A DNA stretch of 64,000 nucleotides from JBDWFY01 sp965275915 (lineage in GTDB: Bacteria > Pseudomonadota > Alphaproteobacteria > Rhizobiales > Stappiaceae): the NCBI GenBank assembly GCA_965275915.1, contig CBDHYI010000007.1:558001-622000 (forward strand). Direction: 5' to 3'. The translations under genes were made by a program, and so were the position numbers. Within the stretch, counting starts at the first letter, position 1; each line of letters begins with the position of its first letter. The notes under the pieces were generated by a model, which was given only the letters and a program-made list of their open reading frames with translations, made no database searches and was not told the DNA's origin. Of the stretch, positions 34,766 to 42,138 are shown one piece after another.

Positions 34766-35788
34766 ATGCCTCTGGAAACTATTGAACCGTTGGAAGTCGC
34801 ACTTCTTTCCCGGCACGATGCAAGTGTCTGGCTGCGTCAAACGGAGAGTGGCAGCGGGCTGCATAAAACAATCCGTTTTACGACAAAAATCACTCCAAAT
34901 ACTCGATGGCTGGCTGTTTATGATGACATTGCCAAAGAAATCACAACAACAATTCCTCCGCAAAATCGGATCTACTTTGTTTCAGAACCTCCCGAATTCC
35001 AAAAACTGCCAAATGCGAAAGCACTGTCTGCCTATGGGCATGTTGTTTCGCCTTTTGAAATTGAACGGGTATCCGGCAATTTGATCAATTCTCATTCCGC
35101 CCTGCCATGGTTTTATGGCGTATCGTTCAAAAACGACGGACGCGAAATTTCTCAACTCAATCTTAACCAGCTACGCAATCTCGCATTCCCTCCGAAGAAA
35201 ACCAAAATATCGGTTGTCTGTTCGACGAAAACCGACACACCAATGCATAGAGCCCGTCTTGAAGTGATTGAAAAGCTTCGAAACAATTTTCCTGAGCATG
35301 TTGATGTGTTCGGCAGGGGATTTGAGCAAATTGACGACAAATCGGATGCAATTGCGCCATACAAATACCACTTGGCTTTGGAGAACTCGGAGTCGGGCCA
35401 CTTTTGGACAGAAAAACTGGCAGACCCCCTCATTGGCATGGCTCTTCCCCTATACTCCGGCTGCAAGGCCGCACTCGGTTACTTCCCGGAAAAGGCCATC
35501 ATTCCCATTGATATTTACGATGCAGACAGTGCCGTGAAGCAGATCATTTCAACATTAGACGCAGACCCTTACCAGGAACATTTGGATGCTCTGTGCTCAG
35601 CACGTAACAAGTTGCTTAATGACTACAATTTGTTTTCCATGATCGAAACCATCGTAAGACAGCAGCCGCCTCCGGCTGAACCTGATACCGGGGTTTCATA
35701 TACGCTGAGCCCCGTCAGGCAGAAAAAGAGCCGGCTGCAAAAACTGACCAGAAGCATCAAGAAGCGGGTTCGCAGGTACACAAGTTAG
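34766..35788 (+). CDS. GT10-like glycosyltransferase
   Basis: 340 aa. The C-terminal half has the GT10 (alpha-1,3/1,4-fucosyltransferase) pattern: YKYHLALENSESGHFWTEKL, DPLIGMALPLYSGCKAAL and DYNLFSMIETIV, matching the GDP-sugar-binding region of the family. The N-terminal acceptor domain is divergent. A basic tail (KKRVRR) may bind membrane. ATG with AGGAAG upstream. It is transcribed toward serA, alone on the plus strand, and is probably a fucosyl- or colitosyltransferase; this is inference from the fold and the pathway. Confidence 0.75.
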   Translation: MPLETIEPLEVALLSRHDASVWLRQTESGSGLHKTIRFTTKITPNTRWLAVYDDIAKEITTTIPPQNRIYFVSEPPEFQKLPNAKALSAYGHVVSPFEIERVSGNLINSHSALPWFYGVSFKNDGREISQLNLNQLRNLAFPPKKTKISVVCSTKTDTPMHRARLEVIEKLRNNFPEHVDVFGRGFEQIDDKSDAIAPYKYHLALENSESGHFWTEKLADPLIGMALPLYSGCKAALGYFPEKAIIPIDIYDADSAVKQIISTLDADPYQEHLDALCSARNKLLNDYNLFSMIETIVRQQPPPAEPDTGVSYTLSPVRQKKSRLQKLTRSIKKRVRRYTS

Positions 35789-35821
35789 ATCAGGTGTGTG
35801 TTGCGCGAAAACCGGCCACCG

Positions 35822-37408
35822 CTAAAAAGCCAACGCCTTCGCCTGCTTCACGGCCGATAGGGCTTCAATCTGGCCAAGCACCGGTTCGCTGACGGTTCCG
35901 TCCACCTCAATGAGCGCAATCGCATCGCCGCCCTCAACGACCCGGCCCAGATTGAACGTTGCTATGTTTACGCCGGCATCCCCGAGCAGGGTGCCGAATT
36001 TGCCGATAAAGCCGGGTTTGTCTTCGTTGGTTATGTAAAGCATGTGCGGGCCAAGCTCCGCCTCCATGTTGATGCCTTTGACCTGGATGATTCGCGGCTT
36101 GCCGTCCGAATAGACGGTACCGGCGACCGAGCGTTCCTGCCGTTCGGTGATGATTGTCAGGCGAATGTAGGTCTCGTAAACACCCTGGCGATCACGACGG
36201 ATTTCTTCAACCCTAATGTCCCGCTCTCTCGCCATCGCCGGTGCAGACACCATATTGATGGTCTGAAGCACAGGCTTGAGGACACCTGTCAGAATGGCGG
36301 CGGTCAGCGCTTTGGTGTTCATCTCGGCGACCTGACCTTCATATTCTATCCGGACGCCCCTGATACCGGTTTCGGTCAGTTGGCCGGCAAATGATCCCAG
36401 TTGCTCCGCCAGTTTCACGAAAGGCGTCAGCTTCGGCGCCTCCTCCGCCGTGATGGAGGGCATGTTCAGAGCATTGCTGACCGCGCCATTGACCAGATAG
36501 TCCGACATTTGTTCGGCGACCTGGAGGGCGACGTTCTCCTGAGCTTCGGACGTGGACGCACCCAGATGCGGGGTGCACACAAGATTCGGCGCGTCGAACA
36601 GGATGTTTTCCCGGGCCGGTTCGGAACTGAAAACATCAATTGCGGCACCGGCAACCTTGCCGCTTTCAAGGGCTGCCCTCAGCGCCGCCTCGTCAACCAG
36701 ACCGCCGCGGGCGCAATTGATGATATAGACCCCGTCTTTCATGCGCCCGATGGCATCGGCGTCAATGATATTGCGGGTTTTATCCGTCAGCGGTGTGTGC
36801 AGCGTTATGAAGTTGGCGCGGGCAAGGAGTTCGTCAAGTTCAACCTTTTCGACACCCAGATCCTGTGCCCGTTCCGAAGAAAGAAACGGGTCATAGGCAA
36901 TGACCCTCATTTTCAGGCCGATCGCCCGCTCGGCGACAATTGATCCGATATTGCCGCACCCAATCAGGCCAAGCACCTTGGATGTGATCTCCACACCCAT
37001 AAATTTCGATTTTTCCCACTTGCCGGATTGTGTTGACGTATCCGCCTTCGGGATCTGCCGTGCGACGGACAACATCATCGCAATTGCATGCTCGGCCGTG
37101 GTGATGGCGTTACCGAACGGCGTATTCATCACCACAATGCCTTTGGCCGTTGCCGCGGGAATATCAACATTGTCGACGCCGATCCCGGCCCGGCCGACAA
37201 CCTTCAGATTATCGGCCACTGCGATGATTTTTTCCGTCACTTTGGTCGCGGAGCGAATCGCAAGCCCGTCATACTGACCGATGATCTGAAGCAGTTTTTC
37301 CTTATCTTTGCCGACATCTGGCAGAAAGTCGACTTCGCAGCCGCGCTCCTTGAAGATGGCGACGGCGGCATCGGACAGTTTGTCGGAAATAAGAACACGG
37401 GGTGCCAT
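35822..37408 (-). CDS. serA: D-3-phosphoglycerate dehydrogenase SerA
   Basis: First enzyme of serine biosynthesis. 528 aa, the long form. Substrate and NAD domains at 1-315 with GRAGIGVDNVDIPAAT, the Rossmann motif GLIGCGNIGSIVAERA and catalytic CTPHLGASTSEAQENVA. The ASB domain follows (about 320-450), then a C-terminal ACT domain (about 455-525, MLYITNEDKPGFIGKFGTLL), the site of serine feedback in other species. Downstream of serC on the same strand, with a 152-nt gap that contains a dispersed repeat. Confidence 0.97.
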   Translation of the reverse strand: MAPRVLISDKLSDAAVAIFKERGCEVDFLPDVGKDKEKLLQIIGQYDGLAIRSATKVTEKIIAVADNLKVVGRAGIGVDNVDIPAATAKGIVVMNTPFGNAITTAEHAIAMMLSVARQIPKADTSTQSGKWEKSKFMGVEITSKVLGLIGCGNIGSIVAERAIGLKMRVIAYDPFLSSERAQDLGVEKVELDELLARANFITLHTPLTDKTRNIIDADAIGRMKDGVYIINCARGGLVDEAALRAALESGKVAGAAIDVFSSEPARENILFDAPNLVCTPHLGASTSEAQENVALQVAEQMSDYLVNGAVSNALNMPSITAEEAPKLTPFVKLAEQLGSFAGQLTETGIRGVRIEYEGQVAEMNTKALTAAILTGVLKPVLQTINMVSAPAMARERDIRVEEIRRDRQGVYETYIRLTIITERQERSVAGTVYSDGKPRIIQVKGINMEAELGPHMLYITNEDKPGFIGKFGTLLGDAGVNIATFNLGRVVEGGDAIALIEVDGTVSEPVLGQIEALSAVKQAKALAF

Positions 37409-37541
37409 GGATGTTTTCCTTATCGTGCAGACGTTCCGTTCGGACCGGTTTGCGATGAGACGTTTGCACGTGTCGCTGGTCTATGGAACGCGTAAAAACC
37501 GTTTCTTGAGTGATTGCGGGTATCGGAAAGATGCTCCGCTC

Positions 37542-37564
37542 CAGGGTATGGACCCATACCCTAG
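37542..37564 (-). repeat. GGGTATGG-type near-palindrome at the serC stop
   Basis: CAGGGTATGGACCCATACCCTAG. On the minus strand it begins with the serC stop (CTAGGGTATGG...) and is a near-perfect palindrome. The counterpart at 13149 also begins at a TAG stop. This copy consists of the two arms only. Confidence 0.6.
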
Positions 37565-38736
37565 GCGGCGGTTGCCAGATTTGCTTTCTCGCTGTCAAAA
37601 GCCCAATCCAGCCAAGGCGTTAAAGCTTTGACATCTGACAATTCAATCGTTGCACCCGTCCAGATGCGCAATCCGGAAGGCGCATCACGATAGGCACCAA
37701 TGTCATAAGCAACGCCCTGCTGTTCGAGCAGACCGACCATCGATTTCGCAAAGACAGCCCGATCGGCCACGGACAAAGCCGCTACATCGGGATCGACAAT
37801 TTTCAGACAGACAGATGTATTGGAGCGGGTCGCCGGGATTTCGGCCAGGAAGTCCACCCAGTCGGTCCGCTCAACCCAATCGGCCAGGGCTTTCGCATTG
37901 CGGTCCGCGCGATCACACAGACCGTCAAGGCCGCCGACGCTCTTCGCCCAGATCAATGTGCCCAGATAATCTTCGACGCACAGCATGGAAGGCGTGTTGA
38001 TCGTTTCGCCTTTGAATATGCCTTCAATCAGTTTCCCGCCTTTTGTGAGGCGGAAAATTTTGGGAAGAGGCCATTGCGGGCTGTAACGCTCCAGCCGCTC
38101 GACGGCCCGGGGGCTCAGGATCAGCATGCCGTGGGCAGCTTCGCCGCCCAGAACCTTCTGCCAGGAGAATGTCGTGACATCGAGCTTTGCAAAATCCAGC
38201 CGCTGGGCAAACGCGGCCGATGTCGCGTCGCAAATTGTGAGGCCTTCCCGGGCTGAGGGTATAAAGTCCGCATCCGGAACCCGTACGCCCGACGTCGTAC
38301 CATTCCAGGTAAACACGACATCATGCGAAAAGTCGATCTGAGCAAGGTCCGGAAGTTTGCCATAAGGCGCTTCGATTTTGCGGGCTTCCGGCAATTTCAG
38401 CTGTTTGACCACGTCCGTGACCCAGCCGGATCCGAAACTTTCCCAGGCGACCAGATCGACCGGGCGCGCGCCCAGAAGGGACCACAGTGCCATCTCTACC
38501 GCGCCGGTATCCGATGCCGGAACGATCCCGATCCGATAATCGTCGGGCACCTGAAGCACTTCCCGGGTCAGATCGATGGCCTGAGCCAGCTTTGTTTTTC
38601 CGATTTTCGCGCGGTGGGAGCGTCCAAGTGCGGCGTCTTTAAGCGCCTCGACCGACCAGCCGGGGCGTTTGGCGCATGGACCTGAAGAAAAATTGGGGTT
38701 TGCCGGTTTTTCAACCGGCATCGTAATTAAAGCCAT
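37561..38736 (-). CDS. serC: Phosphoserine aminotransferase SerC
   Basis: Second step of serine synthesis: 3-phosphohydroxypyruvate to phosphoserine with PLP and glutamate. 391 aa. Alphaproteobacterial form with the opening KPANPNFSSGPCAKRPGWS, GRSHRAKIGKTKL and the PLP lysine in FSWQKVLGGEAAHGM. The start is ATG; an ATG five codons later is an alternative. A structured leader precedes it, and serA follows on the same strand, forming a serC-serA unit. Confidence 0.95.
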   Translation of the reverse strand: MALITMPVEKPANPNFSSGPCAKRPGWSVEALKDAALGRSHRAKIGKTKLAQAIDLTREVLQVPDDYRIGIVPASDTGAVEMALWSLLGARPVDLVAWESFGSGWVTDVVKQLKLPEARKIEAPYGKLPDLAQIDFSHDVVFTWNGTTSGVRVPDADFIPSAREGLTICDATSAAFAQRLDFAKLDVTTFSWQKVLGGEAAHGMLILSPRAVERLERYSPQWPLPKIFRLTKGGKLIEGIFKGETINTPSMLCVEDYLGTLIWAKSVGGLDGLCDRADRNAKALADWVERTDWVDFLAEIPATRSNTSVCLKIVDPDVAALSVADRAVFAKSMVGLLEQQGVAYDIGAYRDAPSGLRIWTGATIELSDVKALTPWLDWAFDSEKANLATAA

Positions 38737-38810
38737 CTGCTACCCTTCCAGATAGTTGCCCCTCGTTGGGGAGGGGTGTCCCACCTGCGGGGATAATGGA
38801 AACACCGGGG
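38737..38810 (-). promoter_or_regulatory. Structured 5' leader of serC (serC RNA motif candidate)
   Basis: On the minus strand the leader contains GGTGT (38806-38802) pairing with ACACC (38779-38775) around an inner CCC-GCAGGT-GGG hairpin, followed by a hairpin CCCCTC-loop-GAGGGG (38776-38759) ending about 20 nt before the serC ATG. A conserved serC RNA motif upstream of serC has been described in Alphaproteobacteria; position and hairpins fit, but the consensus could not be compared here. Confidence 0.5.
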
Positions 38811-38955
38811 ATCTGCAAGGGTCGCCAAAATAAATTGTCTGTCATTTGGCGAGACGGTGCTGTCGGGACTGCCGTCCGTTCTTCGTCTTTCAATACGGAT
38901 AACGATTGCCAGCACCGCATTGAGCGCTGGCCGGAGATCAGTAAAGGACATTGCT

Positions 38956-39381
38956 GTGACAGGATACAGGAACCTGCTGCTGGGCACCTTAGCCTACACG
39001 ATCATAACATTTGCGATCGCCGTGCTCTGGCATGTTGTCATATTCAAAGAGAAGTATCAGGCTTTTGGCTATTTTTCCCAAGAGCCGAATTTACTTCTGG
39101 GATTTCTGACGATCCTGATCCAGGGCTTTATTCTTTGCTCTCTGTTTCCAAAAACCGCATTTGCGGGAAGTCCCACAATGCGCGCAATGAAGTTTGCCTT
39201 CTGTGCCGGGGCTTTTTTGTGGACATCGCATGTGCTGGCATTCCTCGCCAAACAGACGCTCGACAGCCCTGCGCCTTATCTCCTCATGGAAAGTTTCTAC
39301 TTATGCCTCCAGTTCGGCCTCTTCGGGATTGTGCTGAGTGTGATCTCCTCCGGTGCGCGGATTAGGTTCAGGACTGATTAA
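38956..39381 (+). CDS. Four-helix membrane protein, unknown function
   Basis: 141 aa from a GTG with AAGGA upstream. Four hydrophobic helices: LLLGTLAYTIITFAIAVLWH, LLLGFLTILIQGFILCSLF, MKFAFCAGAFLWTSHVLAFL and LCLQFGLFGIVLSVIS. Family not recognised. The open frame extends 33 codons further upstream into the serC leader region, but that part is unlikely to be translated. Divergent from serC. Confidence 0.7.
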   Translation: MTGYRNLLLGTLAYTIITFAIAVLWHVVIFKEKYQAFGYFSQEPNLLLGFLTILIQGFILCSLFPKTAFAGSPTMRAMKFAFCAGAFLWTSHVLAFLAKQTLDSPAPYLLMESFYLCLQFGLFGIVLSVISSGARIRFRTD

Positions 39382-39431
39382 CTTCATGCAATGAGTCGGT
39401 GCTGAGCCTGGAGCAAGCCGTCACAAATGAA

Positions 39432-39461
39432 AAAACCCCGGTGGTGGCCCACCGGGGTTTT
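39432..39461. terminator. Bidirectional terminator
   Basis: A 13-bp stem, AAAACCCCGGTGG with its complement, loop TGGC, and T-runs on both strands, between the convergent membrane-protein gene and the outer-membrane protein gene. Confidence 0.9.
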
Positions 39462-39482
39462 GACTTGATCGTCTGAACCGTA

Positions 39483-40226
39483 TCAGAAGAAATTGTACCG
39501 TACACCGACACGCAGTTCGTGAGCCTGGATATCGTCGTACTCAATCCGCGCAGTTCCCGTACCAACTGGGACGACCTTTGTCTGCCCGTCGCCGATGTTG
39601 AAGTACCGATAACCGGCATCGATTGTCCAGTTCGGATTGATCTCATAGGCCGCACCGGCCATGAGCGCCCAAGCAAAGTTGGTTTTGGAGTCACCGTCAT
39701 ACGTACCCGTTACTCCACCACCATTGTCGAAACGGACATCGCTGGTGGTCACGATAGAGACACCAAGACCGGCGCCAACATAAGGGGTGATCTTGTTCCA
39801 GGTAACCAGGTCGATGTAGCCATTCAACATGAATGACCATACATCGATATCAGCCGTTTCAATTGAATACCCCACACCACAAGCACCACAAAATGCGCGT
39901 CCGTAGTAACCGGCCGGCGTTTCATATTCTACAGTCAAATCTGTGCGAATGAAGTCGTTCCATTTGTAACCAACGCCGGCGCCAATCAGGAAAGCGTCGT
40001 CCAGATCATTGTTCGTAAAAGCCCGGTATCCCGTACCGCCCGGATCATTATGAACGCCCGTCGGAGCATGATAGAATTTGTAGCCGATATCGCCACGCAG
40101 ATACCAGCCGCCGGCAGCCGGCACGGGCTCGACAACGAATGGTTCGGGTAAATCGGCTGCAAAGGTTGGGGATGATACCAGAAGCAGTCCGACAACAGCG
40201 CCTGCCACCTTGCGAGAAATACTCAT
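39483..40226 (-). CDS. Outer-membrane beta-barrel protein (Omp25/OmpA-like)
   Basis: 247 aa. Signal peptide MSISRKVAGAVVGLLLVSS.. cleaved near TFAAD, then the rhizobial surface-antigen opening ADLPEPFVVEPVPAAGGWYLRGDIGY, eight predicted strands (NDLDDAFLIGAGVGYKW, TPYVGAGLGVSIV, WALMAGAAYEINPNWTIDAGYRY) and the terminal aromatic strand HELRVGVRYNFF. Similar to the Omp25/Omp31-type porin-like barrels. The ATG at 40226 has GAGGAAG; an upstream extension of 18 codons lacks a signal peptide. Surface role only is inferred. Confidence 0.88.
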   Translation of the reverse strand: MSISRKVAGAVVGLLLVSSPTFAADLPEPFVVEPVPAAGGWYLRGDIGYKFYHAPTGVHNDPGGTGYRAFTNNDLDDAFLIGAGVGYKWNDFIRTDLTVEYETPAGYYGRAFCGACGVGYSIETADIDVWSFMLNGYIDLVTWNKITPYVGAGLGVSIVTTSDVRFDNGGGVTGTYDGDSKTNFAWALMAGAAYEINPNWTIDAGYRYFNIGDGQTKVVPVGTGTARIEYDDIQAHELRVGVRYNFF

Positions 40227-40581
40227 ATCGCGCTTCCTCTTGAATACGCGTCCGGACTGGTACATTCGCAGTCGGACCAACTACTTTCAGTAACCATAGT
40301 CCGCGATAAGTATTAAAACCTGCTTAACCGTACTTCTTTACCACGAATATTTACGTAAATACGTCGTTAATACTTAGGATTAATTGGTTAAATTTTATGG
40401 TTAAGAATATGTAAAATATCAGTCAAGCGCTTGATTTACTGCCATATTTTCCGGCAACTCGTTTAACGGAAACACAAGAGATCGCCGGATCGAAATAGCT
40501 GATCCGGCGTTATTTTTTCCGAAATTTGTCGAAACAACGAACGTTGGTGCGCCTCTATTCGTCCGTATTCATCGGTTTTTC
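40227..40581. other. AT-rich gap between the barrel gene and glmM
   Basis: 355 bases. It carries an AT-rich tract with several TTAA sites (40320-40410, including ATGGTTAA at 40397-40404) that should include the barrel-gene promoter, and a plus-strand terminator at 40483-40518 that no annotated gene needs. Confidence 0.5.
40483..40518 (+). terminator. Orphan plus-strand terminator
   Basis: A 9-bp perfect stem CGCCGGATC/GATCCGGCG, loop GAAATAGCT, followed by TTATTTTTT on the plus strand only. Both neighbours (glmM and the barrel gene) read on the minus strand. It implies an unannotated plus-strand transcript ending near 40518. Confidence 0.75.
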
Positions 40582-41928
40582 TTAGGCGGCAACACTCGAG
40601 ACAACCGAGCAGATATCATTGACAACCGTCTCAACCAGGACTTCGTCGTCTCCCTCACCCATAACCCGGATAACGGCCTCTGTTCCGGATGGGCGTATGA
40701 CAAGGCGGCCGGACGCACCAAGGCGGGACGTCGCTTCTTCAATCGCGGACTGAACCTGATCGTCTTCCAACGGCTGTCCGCCGGCGTAGCGGACATTTTT
40801 CAACACCTGCGGAACGGGCTCAAACCGGCGACAAACATCTGAAACCGGTTTATCCAGCTTTTTGACCATGGCCAGAACCTGCAGTGCCGCAACAAGGCCG
40901 TCACCCGTTGTCGTGAAGTCCGACATGATGATGTGACCGGACTGTTCGCCACCGACATTGAAGCCGCCGGAGCGCATTCTTTCCGCCACATAGCGATCTC
41001 CAACCTGCGTCCGCTCCAGCGACAGCCCGATATCGTCAAGAAAACGCTCAAGGCCCAGATTCGACATAACGGTTGCGACGATCCCGGGTTGGGACAGCCG
41101 TCCTGAGTTCTGCCAGGACTGGGCAACCACGGCCATCAGTTGATCGCCGTCAACCACCTGCCCCTTCTCATCAACGATAATCACCCTGTCCGCATCGCCG
41201 TCGAGCGCAATGCCGATATCCGCCCGAACTTCGTCGACCTTCCTGCAAAGGGCGGCGATGGATGTTGAGCCACAATCCTTGTTGATGTTGTAGCCATCCG
41301 GGTTCACGCCGATCTTGACGACCTCCGCTCCAAGTTCCCACAACGCCGTCGGAGCCACTTTGTAGGCCGCGCCATTGGCACAGTCGACCGCGATCCGCAT
41401 GCCGGATAAGTCGAGATCCCGTGGCATCGTCCGCTTTGCAAACTCAATGTAACGCTCGTGTACACCTTCAACCCGTGTGGTTCGTCCCAGCGACGCAGTC
41501 TCTGCAAGTTGGCTCGACATGTCGCTCTCAACAAGCGCCTCAATCCGCATTTCAAGATCGTCAGACAGTTTGAAACCATCGGGACCGAAAATTTTGATAC
41601 CATTGTCTTCGAACGGATTATGCGAGGCTGAAATCATGACGCCGATGTCGGCGCGAAGCGACCGCGTCAGCATGGCCACACCCGGCGTCGGCATTGTCGT
41701 CAATTGAAACACGTCCATGCCGACGGACGTGAAACCTGAAATAAGAGCTGATTCGATCATGTAACCGGACAGTCGCGTATCTTTACCGATAACGACCCGA
41801 TGCCGGTGTTTACCGTTTCGGAAAACCAGGCCGACGGCCATGCCGACTTTCATGGCAATTTCAGGTGTGATCGGCCAACGATTTGCCCGCCCGCGAATCC
41901 CATCGGTTCCAAACAGCTTACGCGTCAT
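40582..41928 (-). CDS. glmM: Phosphoglucosamine mutase GlmM
   Basis: Interconverts glucosamine-6-phosphate and glucosamine-1-phosphate for UDP-GlcNAc, peptidoglycan and LPS. 448 aa. The opening FGTDGIRGRANRWPI, the phosphoserine in VMISASHNPFEDNG near residue 102, the metal loop ALDGDADRVI and the C-terminal RPSGTEAVIRVMGE are all intact. The ATG start is canonical. It follows ftsH on the same strand, a common order in Alphaproteobacteria, with an ftsH terminator between them. Confidence 0.97.
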   Translation of the reverse strand: MTRKLFGTDGIRGRANRWPITPEIAMKVGMAVGLVFRNGKHRHRVVIGKDTRLSGYMIESALISGFTSVGMDVFQLTTMPTPGVAMLTRSLRADIGVMISASHNPFEDNGIKIFGPDGFKLSDDLEMRIEALVESDMSSQLAETASLGRTTRVEGVHERYIEFAKRTMPRDLDLSGMRIAVDCANGAAYKVAPTALWELGAEVVKIGVNPDGYNINKDCGSTSIAALCRKVDEVRADIGIALDGDADRVIIVDEKGQVVDGDQLMAVVAQSWQNSGRLSQPGIVATVMSNLGLERFLDDIGLSLERTQVGDRYVAERMRSGGFNVGGEQSGHIIMSDFTTTGDGLVAALQVLAMVKKLDKPVSDVCRRFEPVPQVLKNVRYAGGQPLEDDQVQSAIEEATSRLGASGRLVIRPSGTEAVIRVMGEGDDEVLVETVVNDICSVVSSVAA

Positions 41929-42070
41929 GCCTGCTCGCCTTCAAAATCTTTCCGGATTTGTTATCCCATTCATACTCAATCATGCCCGATGGATGGGGTA
42001 AAAAATTGTGTTCGAGTATAACAAGCCCACAGGATGCGGCTATTAATCCCCACACATGTTAAGATGCAAA

Positions 42071-42097
42071 AAATGCCCGGCAATCCGCCGGGCATTT
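42071..42097 (-). terminator. Rho-independent terminator of ftsH
   Basis: An 11-bp stem AAATGCCCGGC/GCCGGGCATTT, loop AATCC on the plus strand; T-run TTTTTT on the minus strand, 42 nt after the ftsH stop. glmM therefore probably also has its own promoter. Confidence 0.85.
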
Positions 42098-42138
42098 ATT
42101 AATTTGTTGGATAAAAAACTCTTACCGTGCGGAACAGG

